NCBI GenBank assembly: GCA_964521075.1 | Contig: CAZFPI010000084.1 | Coordinates: 1-11,534 of the forward strand | Length of the DNA stretch: 11,534 nucleotides | Source of the DNA: Sterolibacterium sp964521075 | GTDB lineage: Bacteria; Pseudomonadota; Gammaproteobacteria; Burkholderiales; Rhodocyclaceae | Direction of reading: 5' to 3' | Shown: in pieces, positions 1 through 6,771 of the stretch | Position numbering within the stretch: the first letter of the stretch is position 1 | Layout: each line of letters opens with the position of its first letter | The notes under the pieces: generated by a model | Databases searched by the model: none | What the model saw: the letters and a program-made list of their open reading frames with translations, nothing else | Told to the model about the DNA's origin: nothing | Made by a program: the position numbers and the translations under genes

Positions 1-458
1 GAGGCAACGTGACACTGCGACTCGATTTGATGCCGGACTGGCCTGCCGAACGCATCTTGCGCGAAGTAAAACACCCCCGGGGTTCGCGCTCGCTGGCCAG
101 CCATCTCCAAAGCCGCCTGGGCCTGAAAGGCCTGCGTAGCGCGATATTGAGAGAAGCCCTCTCCGCCGAAGCCATGGCGCAACCCGGCCAGCTATCAGAA
201 GCGATCAAATCCTTGCCCCTGACACTCTCCGCCCCCCGCCCGCTGGCAGAAGCGATCAGCAGTGCCGGCGGCATCGACTTTGACGCCCTCGACGAGCATC
301 TCATGCTGAAATCCCTTCCCGGTGTTTTTTGCGCCGGAGAAATGCTCGACTGGGAAGCCCCCACAGGCGGCTACCTGCTCACCGCCTGCTTTTCCACCGG
401 CCACGCCGCCGGGCTCGGGGCAAAGGCATGGCTGGAAACCCGGAAATCAGCGGAATAA
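1..458 (+). CDS. C-terminal part of HI0933/TIGR03862-type FAD-dependent flavoprotein (5' end outside window)
   Basis: This is the tail of a predicted NAD(P)/FAD-binding flavoprotein of the HI0933-like family, most like the TIGR03862 branch. The substrate of that branch is unknown to me. The frame is open to the window edge, so the GTG at position 9 is probably internal. About 150 residues are visible. The diagnostic C-terminal block is present: a GGIDFDALDEHLMLKSLPG segment leading to GVFCAGEMLDWEAPTGGY and then the FSTGHAAG turn. In this family that block carries the conserved G-E-x-x-D and GGY residues contacting FAD. The N-terminal Rossmann dinucleotide motif would lie upstream and cannot be checked. 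The gene ends 55 bases before the methyltransferase start. Its base composition is like the GC-rich genes on the right of the window, so it is probably native flank to the restriction-modification pair. The family call is firm, the exact function is not. Confidence 0.85.
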   Translation, partial: GNVTLRLDLMPDWPAERILREVKHPRGSRSLASHLQSRLGLKGLRSAILREALSAEAMAQPGQLSEAIKSLPLTLSAPRPLAEAISSAGGIDFDALDEHLMLKSLPGVFCAGEMLDWEAPTGGYLLTACFSTGHAAGLGAKAWLETRKSAE

Positions 459-490
459 AGCAGGCCAATGACAAAGAACGTAAAATGCGC

Positions 491-505
491 CCTGTATTTA
501 ACAGG
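491..505 (+). promoter_or_regulatory. Small inverted repeat overlapping the methyltransferase ribosome binding site
   Basis: CCTGT (491-495) and ACAGG (501-505) form a perfect 5-bp inverted repeat around ATTTA. The right arm contains the first three bases of the AGGAGG ribosome binding site (503-508), which lies 5 bases before the ATG at 514. A hairpin in the mRNA could partly mask the site, or the DNA repeat could be an operator. The stem is short and could be chance. Confidence 0.3.
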
Positions 506-513
506 AGGAAGCC

Positions 514-1472
514 ATGTCAATGACATCAATCGAAATCTGTGCAGGTGCGGGTGGGCAGGCACTCGGCTTGGAAAAAGCCGGCTTCGAACATGTCAGCTTG
601 GTCGAACTTGACACAACAGCCTGCCAAACCCTGCGGCTCAACCGGAATCATTGGCATGTTACGGAAGGCGACCTTCGTTATTACTCGGCTGAAAAATGGA
701 AAGGTGTCGAACTTCTCGCGGGCGGAGTCCCTTGTCCGCCATTTTCAAAAGCAGGAAAACAATTAGGTAAAGAGGATGAGCGCGACCTGTTCCCAGAGGC
801 CGTTCGACTGGTTTCAGAATGTCGCCCCAAAGCCGTCATGCTCGAAAACGTCAGAGGACTACTCGATACTGTTTTTGACGAGTACCGCGCCAAACTGATC
901 GCTGACTTGAAAAGACTGGGCTACATCGCCGAATGGCGTTTGTTGAATGCCAGCGACTTTGGTGTTCCTCAGTTACGGCCGCGAGTGATCTTCGTCGCAC
1001 TGGAAAAAAATGCTGCGGAATACTTCAACTGGCCATCAGCCCTCACTACCGCCGCCCCAACCGTTGGCGAAGCCCTTTTCGATCTAATGGCGGCCAATGG
1101 CTGGACAGGTGCAAGACAATGGCGCGAAAAAGCCTGTGATATTGCCCCAACGTTAGTGGGGGGAAGCAAAAAACATGGGGGCCCAGATCTCGGCCCAACC
1201 CGGGCAAAAAAAGCTTGGGCATCCATCGGCGTCGATGGCATGGGGATTGCCAATGACGCCCCGGAAAAAGATTTTGTCGGAATGCCACGGCTAACCACTC
1301 GAATGGCCGCCCGCATCCAGGGCTTCCCCGACAACTGGCAATTTAGCGGAAAAAAACAGCTGCCTATCGTCAAATCGGGAATGCCTTCCCTCCCCCCGTT
1401 GCTTTTGCTGTAGGCGAACAAATCCAAAAAGCGCTGAATGCTGCTGCAAAACAAAAACTCAAAATTGCATAA
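514..1472 (+). pseudogene. DNA (cytosine-5) methyltransferase, frame broken at an A7 run before motif X
   Basis: This is a type II modification methyltransferase that would transfer methyl from S-adenosylmethionine to C5 of cytosine. The start at 514 is supported by AGGAGG five bases upstream. Conserved motifs appear in order: motif I around residues 7-19 (EICAGAGG), motif IV GGVPCPPFS with catalytic Cys74, motif VI ENVRG at 111-115, motif VIII QLRPR at 153-157, and a motif IX region (RLTTRMAARIQGFP) at 259-272. The short variable target-recognition region lies about 180-258. As written, the frame ends at 1413 after 299 residues with a nonsense tail. The expected motif X (AAYRQIGNAFPPPVAFAVGE) is intact in another frame and ends with TAA at 1470-1472. 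One extra A in the run 1350-1356 restores a 319-residue protein. The next gene, an HNH endonuclease, then starts 2 bases after this stop. The break may be a homopolymer sequencing error, a real lesion, phase variation or a slippage site. Target sequence unknown. Confidence 0.88.
1350..1356 (+). other. A7 run where the methyltransferase frame shifts
   Basis: Seven consecutive A follow GG. In the zero frame the codons are GGA AAA AAA CAG, giving A_AAA_AAA in the phase of a classical -1 slippery heptamer. A -1 slip, or one more A in the DNA or RNA, gives Lys-Lys-Thr-Ala-Ala-Tyr-Arg-Gln and joins motif IX to motif X. I see no convincing upstream Shine-Dalgarno-like stimulator or strong downstream hairpin. 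Confidence 0.7.
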
Positions 1473-1474
1473 CC

Positions 1475-2072
1475 ATGAAAAGAGAAAAGCCACAAAGAGG
1501 CGGCGCACGCGGGAAACTCCGTACCCACTTTCTGGAGAATATTGGCCGCATCATGGATTCTGATGAATTGCGGGCTGTGGCAAACAATCAATCCGAATGG
1601 GCCCGCCGAATCCGCGAGCTACGCACTGAAGAAGGCTTTCTGATTCTCACCCACAACGACCGCAGTGAGCTGAAACCTGGCCAATACTTACTGGAAACGT
1701 CGAAACCACAGCCCGCCTTTAATCGTGCCATCTCAAAAGAAACCCGCGCATACGTCCTTGACCGGAATGGTTTTACCTGTCAAATGTGCGGTGCTGTCGC
1801 TGGAGAGCCACATCCTTACGACCTCACACGCAAAACCCGCCTTCATATTGGACACATCATCGACAAAAGCAAAGGCGGCAGCGATGACGCATCCAATCTC
1901 CGTGCTATTTGCTCGGTTTGCAATGAAGGAGCACAAAATGCAACGCTCACCCGCCCAGACCTGAAGCAATTACTCATTCAGATACGTAGAGGCACGTCAG
2001 CAGATCAGCTTGAAGTATTGAAATGGCTCATTGCAAAGTTCCCAAGACAAGCGGCAGAACAGATCAGCCTGG
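1475..2072 (+). CDS. HNH restriction endonuclease partner of the methyltransferase (3' end lost in assembly gap)
   Basis: About 199 residues are visible before the N block. The N-terminal half (about 11-75, with a basic GKLRTHFLENIGRIMDSDEL stretch) looks like a small helical DNA-binding or specificity domain. The HNH nuclease core follows. Cys102-x2-Cys105 and Cys146-x2-Cys149 form a likely zinc knuckle, HIGH at 124-127 supplies the metal and general-base histidines, and Asn141 lies in the SNLRAIC stretch. This arrangement is typical of beta-beta-alpha-metal HNH nucleases. The ATG at 1475 lies 2 bases after the restored methyltransferase stop and has no strong ribosome binding site, which suggests translational coupling. 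The pairing makes a type II restriction enzyme the best reading. The visible end (LKWLIAKFPRQAAEQ) looks close to a natural C-terminus, but the stop is not visible. The frame continuing through the N into pyrF is not evidence of a fusion. The recognition sequence cannot be read from the protein. Confidence 0.83.
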
Positions 2073-2172
2073 NNNNNNNNNNNNNNNNNNNNNNNNNNNN
2101 NNNNNNNNNNNNNNNNNNNNNNNNNNNNNNNNNNNNNNNNNNNNNNNNNNNNNNNNNNNNNNNNNNNNNNNN
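2073..2172. other. Assembly gap of 100 N
   Basis: Exactly 100 undetermined bases. This number is a common scaffolding placeholder, so the real distance may be shorter or much longer. The missing sequence holds the end of the HNH gene, the start of pyrF and anything between them, possibly further genes. Confidence 0.97.
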
Positions 2173-2941
2173 GTCCCTCATCTGCGTCGGCCTCGACCCT
2201 GATCTTGCCCGTCTTCCGGCCCATTTTCCAAAAAATGCCGACGGAATCCTGGCTTTCAACCGCGCCATCATCGACGCCACACACGATCTCGTCTGCGCCT
2301 ACAAGCCCCAGATTGCCTACTTCGCCGCCCATGGCGCGGAAGATGCGCTCCTGGGCACGCTGGACTATCTGCGCGAAAATTACCCGGCCATCCCCGTCAT
2401 TCTCGATTCCAAGCGTGGCGACATCGGCAGTACCGCCGAGCAATACGCAGCGGAAGCCTTTGACCGGTTTGGTGCGGATGCCGTGACCATCAATCCTTAC
2501 ATGGGGCTTGATTCCGCCGAGCCCTTCCTGCGCCGGGCCGACAAAGGAGTCGTGATCCTGTGCCGCACGTCCAACCCCGGAGCTGCCGATTTTCAGGACA
2601 TGGACGTGGGCGGTCGCCCCCTGTTTGAAATCGTCGCGGAAACCGTGGCCAGAAAGTGGAACACCCACAACAACTGCCTCCTGGTCGTGGGGGCTACCTG
2701 GCCGGAACAAATGTCGCGGATTCGCGCCATCGTGGGTGAGATGCCCTTTCTGGTTCCCGGCGTGGGCGCGCAAGGCGGCGATGTCGAAAAACTGGTGCGG
2801 GCCGGGCGTACCGCCGACGGAAACGGGCTGATCATCAATTCTTCGCGCGGCATCCTCTACGCGAGCCAAGGCCCGGATTTTGCCGCCGCCGCGCGCGCGG
2901 AAACGCTGCGGCTACGCGATCAGGTCAACGCCTGCCGCTAA
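2173..2941 (+). CDS. pyrF: Orotidine 5'-phosphate decarboxylase, N-terminus missing
   Basis: Catalyses the last step of UMP synthesis: OMP to UMP plus CO2, in the cytosol. About 255 residues are visible, starting at SLICVGLDPD, the first beta strand of the TIM barrel with the substrate-binding Asp. Probably only some 15-30 residues are lost in the gap. The catalytic charge network is at 2405-2428 as DSKRGDIG (Asp-x-Lys-Arg-x-Asp). Phosphate-binding elements follow: the VPGVGAQGGD loop (PGVGAQGGD) and the C-terminal NSSRGILYAS. The length and the extra TVARKWN insertion fit the longer type 2 PyrF subfamily rather than the short E. coli type. The stop at 2939-2941 lies 4 bases from the stop of the convergent J-domain gene, leaving no room for a separate terminator. 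Apart from the missing 5' end the gene looks intact. Confidence 0.95.
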
Positions 2942-2945
2942 AGGC

Positions 2946-4448
2946 TCACAATCTGTCCCTGTCCCCACCCTGCCCTTCATCTTCTTCATTTTCCAGGCCG
3001 GATAAGCGGGCCTGGGCCGCCTCGATCTGCAAGGACAACTGTTCGGCCATTTCCTTCAGCAGATCGCGCCCCCGCCCGCGCGCGAGATTGGCTGCGGCGA
3101 AAAGCTCATACAGACGCGAAGCCAGCAAACGATTGAGCTGCTCGCTGATCTGGGCGATGCGACGTTGCAGCCGTTCGACCTGACGTTCCAGCTGCCCGAC
3201 CTCATCCGTCGCCCGCGCGGGCGGCTGCCCGGCCCTTTCTCCCGCCACCCGGTCTTCCCCGGCGGCGTCCGGGCGGCCCTCCTGCCATTGCGAGAAAATA
3301 TCGCGCAATACCATTTCATCACCGGCGCGATAGGCACGATTGGCCTCACTCATCAATCCGGTACGCCAGGCGCGGTCTGCCTCATCCTCGGCGCGATCCG
3401 GGTGAATTTTCTGCGCGAGCTGGCGGAAAAGCCGCTTGATGTCGCCCGAGGGCGCGAACGTCTTTTCATGCTGCTTATCCAGTTCCTCGAATCGCTGGCT
3501 TTCCTGCTGCGACTGCTCGGCCCGGGCATGCGCCTGCTGTGCTTTTTGCTGAACATCAGGATTTTCCGGCGCGCGCCGGGCCAGATGTTTTGCGATCTTC
3601 GCCTGCAAGGCATCGAGCTCGGCCAAATGCCTTCCCACGACATCATGATAACGGCGCGTAAATTCCGCCAGCTCTGCCTGGGCTGTGGCAAATTCGAGCT
3701 CCATTTCGCCCAGCTCCTGCGCGAGCAGCTCCATTTCCGCCTTCAAACGGCGCGCAGGATCAACCCGGGCCAGCGCGCGCCCGGCAGACAGCCCAGGCTC
3801 GATCAGCAGCAAGGTCTGCCCCGCCAGGGCAGAAAGTGCCCCCACGCCATCGACGACGTTGATCAGCACCATGCCATCCCGACGGGTAGAGCCCTCTGGC
3901 AGCAGCTTCAATGCCTGCGAGTACGGCAGGATCAAGACAGGAAACAGCGCGTCGATGCGTTCAGGCCAGGCTGCCGAGGAATGCACATAGGAATTGCCTG
4001 TCACGCACCAGTCCAGCGCGGCCTGCCAAAGGGAGGCCTTCTCCCCGATCATCTCCCGCTGCCGCGCCCAGGCCGGTTGCCAGCGCGGCTCGACCTCCCG
4101 CGACAAACGGCTTTTCAGCAAGGAGAGCGTGGCGCGTAAAGTCACCGCCGCCGCAAACCCCGCCTCCGGCAAGACCAGGCAAAGCGGGCGAAGGTCGAGC
4201 TCGATGGCATTGGAAATTTCCGGCAGCCAGTCGTCATCCGGCACGACAACCAGAAGCGACATGCGGTTTTCCTGCGCGAGAGCGATCACACCGGCCAATG
4301 CCGCACAGGATCGCGTATCCCCCAGCCCCGGCATGGCCGAACGGGACGAAGACGCATTGCCTGCGGCCAGCAGGGCGAACCACTGCTTTGCCAGCTGCGC
4401 GGCACCGGTCGCGCCGGAAATGACGGAGGTATTCAAGGAAACGGGCAT
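2946..4448 (-). CDS. J-domain-like protein with long uncharacterised N-terminal domain and two coiled coils
   Basis: A 500-residue soluble protein with no signal peptide or membrane segment. Residues 1-225 form an alpha/beta region with several hydrophobic strands (SLLVVVPD at 64-71, LCLVLPE at 89-95, PVLILPYS at 170-177, MVLINVVDG at 193-201, TLLLIEP at 212-218). I cannot assign this region to a family. Residues about 234-330 are Glu/Gln/Arg/Ala-rich heptads, a probable coiled coil. About 331-388 is a J-domain-like segment, DIKRLFRQLAQKIHPDRA, with the His-Pro-Asp triad at 349-351 that in DnaJ proteins stimulates the Hsp70 ATPase. A charged linker and a second coiled coil (about 415-485) end in an acidic tail. 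The ATG at 4448 has a GGGAGGG about 15 bases upstream, which is rather far, so a different start is possible. The gene is divergent from exbB and convergent with pyrF, so it stands alone. A co-chaperone or DnaK-recruiting adaptor role is inferred from the HPD motif only. Confidence 0.75.
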   Translation of the reverse strand: MPVSLNTSVISGATGAAQLAKQWFALLAAGNASSSRSAMPGLGDTRSCAALAGVIALAQENRMSLLVVVPDDDWLPEISNAIELDLRPLCLVLPEAGFAAAVTLRATLSLLKSRLSREVEPRWQPAWARQREMIGEKASLWQAALDWCVTGNSYVHSSAAWPERIDALFPVLILPYSQALKLLPEGSTRRDGMVLINVVDGVGALSALAGQTLLLIEPGLSAGRALARVDPARRLKAEMELLAQELGEMELEFATAQAELAEFTRRYHDVVGRHLAELDALQAKIAKHLARRAPENPDVQQKAQQAHARAEQSQQESQRFEELDKQHEKTFAPSGDIKRLFRQLAQKIHPDRAEDEADRAWRTGLMSEANRAYRAGDEMVLRDIFSQWQEGRPDAAGEDRVAGERAGQPPARATDEVGQLERQVERLQRRIAQISEQLNRLLASRLYELFAAANLARGRGRDLLKEMAEQLSLQIEAAQARLSGLENEEDEGQGGDRDRL

Positions 4449-4531
4449 TTCCGGATTCTAACGCCCTCCCATGCCGACAAGCCGCAAGGCCACATTCTGG
4501 GGCTGCGAACAAACATCCACACGCCTTTTCC

Positions 4532-4561
4532 TTGCCGAACCCCCCTTGGGCAGGCTAAAGT
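4532..4561 (+). promoter_or_regulatory. Weak candidate sigma-70 promoter before exbB
   Basis: TTGCCG (4532-4537) and TAAAGT (4556-4561), with an 18-base spacer, each match four of six consensus positions. They lie in the 175-base divergent space between the J-domain gene and exbB, where a promoter for the long plus-strand series is expected. Motif quality alone would not justify the call. Confidence 0.25.
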
Positions 4562-4623
4562 TCGCGACTGTTTTTTGTCATTTCACCCTCACCTTTCGCC
4601 ATCATCCGGACGAGGAGTCTTTC

Positions 4624-5229
4624 GTGTTCGCCATTCTTCAAGCGGCCGGCTGGCCAATTTACCCCCTGCTTCTGGCTTCCGTCATTGCGGTGGCCCTGAT
4701 CATCGAACGCGCATCCACCTTGCGAGCCATCAAAGTCGTTCCCAAAGGTCTGCTCGAAAGCGTGGTGGGGGATTTCCGTCAGGGAGGCGTCAACGAACAG
4801 ATGCTGCGCCGTCTCGACACTCACTCCCCGCTGGGGCGTGTCTTCGCTGCCGGCCTGCGTAATGCCACCGCCTCGCGCGAGGTCATGAAAGAATCGATCG
4901 AAGAAGCTGGCCGCGCCGCCGCCCACGAGCTGGGGCGTTTCCTGACCAGCCTGGGGACAATCGCCTCCATCAGCCCCTTGATGGGGCTCTTTGGCACGGT
5001 GGTCGGCATGATCGAAATTTTCGGCTCGCCAACGGCTTCCGGCAACAACCCGCAAGCCCTGGCGCACGGCATTTCAGTCGCTCTCTACAACACCGGTTTC
5101 GGGCTCATCATCGCCATCCCGAGCATGATTTTCTATCGCCACTTCCGTTCGCGCGTCGACGGTCTGGTCGTCGACATGGAACAGCAGGCCATCAAGCTGG
5201 TCGAGCTGGTGCATGGCGAACGCAAATAA
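4624..5229 (+). CDS. exbB: ExbB/TolQ/MotA-type proton channel protein
   Basis: Inner-membrane subunit of a proton-driven energiser. With ExbD it converts proton motive force into movement that energises TonB-dependent uptake or a Tol-like envelope function. The open frame extends upstream to 4471, but I chose GTG at 4624. GAGGAG (4612-4617) lies six bases before it, and the resulting 201-residue protein begins FAILQAAGWPIYPLL like other family members, whereas the upstream extension is non-conserved. Three membrane segments are seen at about 10-28, 108-133 and 150-171. The conserved channel signatures are GLFGTVVGMIEIF (about 121-133) and ALYNTGFGLIIAIP (about 153-166). A cytoplasmic loop of about 80 residues sits between the first two segments. 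exbD follows after 18 bases. No tonB gene is visible nearby, so whether the complex serves TonB or another partner is open. Confidence 0.93.
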   Translation: MFAILQAAGWPIYPLLLASVIAVALIIERASTLRAIKVVPKGLLESVVGDFRQGGVNEQMLRRLDTHSPLGRVFAAGLRNATASREVMKESIEEAGRAAAHELGRFLTSLGTIASISPLMGLFGTVVGMIEIFGSPTASGNNPQALAHGISVALYNTGFGLIIAIPSMIFYRHFRSRVDGLVVDMEQQAIKLVELVHGERK

Positions 5230-5247
5230 ATTGCCGGGGAAGAGACG

Positions 5248-5673
5248 ATGAATTTTCAACGTGGCCGTGCACACGAAGAACCGGAAATCAACCTGATTCC
5301 GATGATCGATGTGCTGCTGGTGATCCTGATTTTCCTGATGATCACCACCACCTATTCCAAATACGCCGGGCTGGAGATCAATTTACCCACGGCCGACGCC
5401 CAGCAGCAAGCCGAGCAGCCGAACGAAATCAATGTGCTGGTCAATTCGCAAGGCGAAGTCATGATCAACCGTCAGGCCGTCGGCAGCCGCGATGTCACCG
5501 CCATCAGCCTGGCCTTGCGCCGCGTAGCCGAAGCCGGTGGCAACAAGGAACCGGTCATCATCATCAGCGCAGATGCCCAGGCCACCCACCAGAGCGTGAT
5601 CGACGTGATGCAGGCCTCCCAGCAGGCCGGGCTTTCCCACATATCCTTCGCCACGCAGACCGATCATCGCTGA
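5248..5673 (+). CDS. exbD: ExbD/TolR-family biopolymer transport protein
   Basis: Partner of ExbB in the inner membrane, 141 residues. A short cytoplasmic N-terminus (MNFQRGRAHEEPEINL) precedes one membrane helix at about 16-37. Asp21 in NLIPMIDVLLVILIFL is the conserved proton-carrying residue of ExbD/TolR proteins. The periplasmic domain (about 45-141) contains the usual VLVNSQGEVMINRQ hairpin and a PVIIISADAQATHQSVIDVMQASQQ segment. The start ATG follows a GGGGAAGAGA purine tract. The gene lies 18 bases after exbB and 36 bases before lpxK, so co-transcription of the three is likely. The length and the position of the Asp are normal for the family. Confidence 0.94.
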   Translation: MNFQRGRAHEEPEINLIPMIDVLLVILIFLMITTTYSKYAGLEINLPTADAQQQAEQPNEINVLVNSQGEVMINRQAVGSRDVTAISLALRRVAEAGGNKEPVIIISADAQATHQSVIDVMQASQQAGLSHISFATQTDHR

Positions 5674-5709
5674 TCCCCTCCTGCATCTCGTCCCCTCCGG
5701 CAGGAATCC

Positions 5710-6771
5710 ATGAACCTGGACAGAACCCTCCTCCAGACATGGAAACAACGCGGCCTGCTGTCCTGCCTGCTTCTCCCCCTGTCCTGGCTGTTCCTTTTCC
5801 TCACCGCAGCGCGACGGCTGGCCTACCGCCGTGGCTGGCTCAGGCAACACCGGCTACCCGTGCCGGTCGTGGTCATCGGCAACATCATCGTCGGCGGCAG
5901 CGGCAAAACCCCCCTCACCCTCTGGCTGTGCGAGCAGCTGCGCGCAGCAGGCTGGCATCCGGGCATCATCAGCCGGGGCTACGCCGCCCGGGACACCCGC
6001 AATAGCAAGCCCCCTCCCTGCGAAGTCCATGAAAACAGCCCGGCGGCCCTTGTGGGCGACGAGCCCCTTCTGCTCAAACAACGCAGCGGCGTCCCGGTTT
6101 TCATCGGACGTGACCGCGCCGCTGCCGGACGCGCCCTGCTGGCGGCCTACCCGGAATGCAGGCTCATCCTCAGCGACGACGGCCTTCAGCATTACCCGCT
6201 GGCGCGTGACATCGAAATCGCCCTGATGGATGAACGCGGCGTGATGAATGGCTGGCTCCTGCCCGCCGGGCCGCTGCGTGAGCCCCCCTCGCGCCTGTCC
6301 CGGGTCACGGCCATCGTGCTCAACGGCAAACAGGCCCACGCGCCAGCACCAGCGGCCCACCTGCCCACCTTCCGCATGCAGCTGTCGGGCAATCTCCTTG
6401 AACGCCTGGGCAACCCTGGCATACGCCAGGGCACGGAAGCACTGGCTGGCCTGAGGCTTGCCGCCATCTGCGGCATTGCCGTCCCGGAACGGTTTTTTCT
6501 TCATCTGGAAAGCCTGGGCCTCACCTTCAGCCGCCACGTCTTCCCCGACCATCACTGCTACACAACCGAAGACCTGGCCGCCATCGATGCCGACGCGCTG
6601 CTGATGACCGAGAAGGATGCAGTAAAATGCCGCGCCCTCGGTCGGCTGCCGCACCCGGTCTGGGTGCTCCCCGTCACGGCGCAAATCGAACCCCTGTCGG
6701 CTGGCTCCGGACTCCCCGCCCTGATCGAACAACACCTCATGGAGAATCCCCATGGATCCCCGACTGCTTGA
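5710..6771 (+). CDS. lpxK: Tetraacyldisaccharide 4'-kinase (lipid A 4'-kinase)
   Basis: Transfers the gamma-phosphate of ATP to the 4' position of tetraacyldisaccharide-1-phosphate, giving lipid IVA, at the cytoplasmic face of the inner membrane. The 353-residue length is normal. A hydrophobic N-terminal helix (about 16-34) is the expected membrane anchor. The Walker A loop GGSGKT is at 62-67 after the VVVIGNIIVGG strand. SRGY (88-91), GDEP (116-119), SDDGLQH (155-161) and LPAGPLREP (184-192) are conserved LpxK segments lining the active site. AGGAA lies just before the ATG. The last 20 bases overlap ycaR, which indicates a tight operon leading to kdsB. The gene appears intact. Confidence 0.96.
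   Translation: MNLDRTLLQTWKQRGLLSCLLLPLSWLFLFLTAARRLAYRRGWLRQHRLPVPVVVIGNIIVGGSGKTPLTLWLCEQLRAAGWHPGIISRGYAARDTRNSKPPPCEVHENSPAALVGDEPLLLKQRSGVPVFIGRDRAAAGRALLAAYPECRLILSDDGLQHYPLARDIEIALMDERGVMNGWLLPAGPLREPPSRLSRVTAIVLNGKQAHAPAPAAHLPTFRMQLSGNLLERLGNPGIRQGTEALAGLRLAAICGIAVPERFFLHLESLGLTFSRHVFPDHHCYTTEDLAAIDADALLMTEKDAVKCRALGRLPHPVWVLPVTAQIEPLSAGSGLPALIEQHLMENPHGSPTA

Noticed and set aside
468..500. Possible promoter ATGACA with a TGTATT before the methyltransferase
   Set aside because: The spacer would be 19 bases, and transcription would start at or inside the ribosome binding site, leaving almost no leader.
1997..2869. Minus-strand open frame of 290 residues opposite pyrF
   Set aside because: It crosses the N gap and mirrors the codons of pyrF. 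No recognisable motif.
2907..2938. GCGGC/GCCGC repeat near the pyrF stop as a terminator
   Set aside because: The stem is short, the loop is large, and no T run follows on either strand.
1475..2941. Single 488-residue open frame joining HNH nuclease and PyrF
   Set aside because: It depends on 100 undetermined bases. Both parts match separate complete families, so it is a scaffold artefact.
3165..4139. Long plus-strand open frame (324 residues) opposite the J-domain gene
   Set aside because: It is antisense to a coherent domain-bearing protein in GC-rich DNA. Its Arg/Leu/Pro-rich translation shows no family motif and there is no good ribosome binding site.
4471..4623. 51-residue N-terminal extension of ExbB
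   Set aside because: The extension is not family-like, and a better ribosome binding site (GAGGAG) precedes GTG at 4624 where the conserved N-terminus begins.
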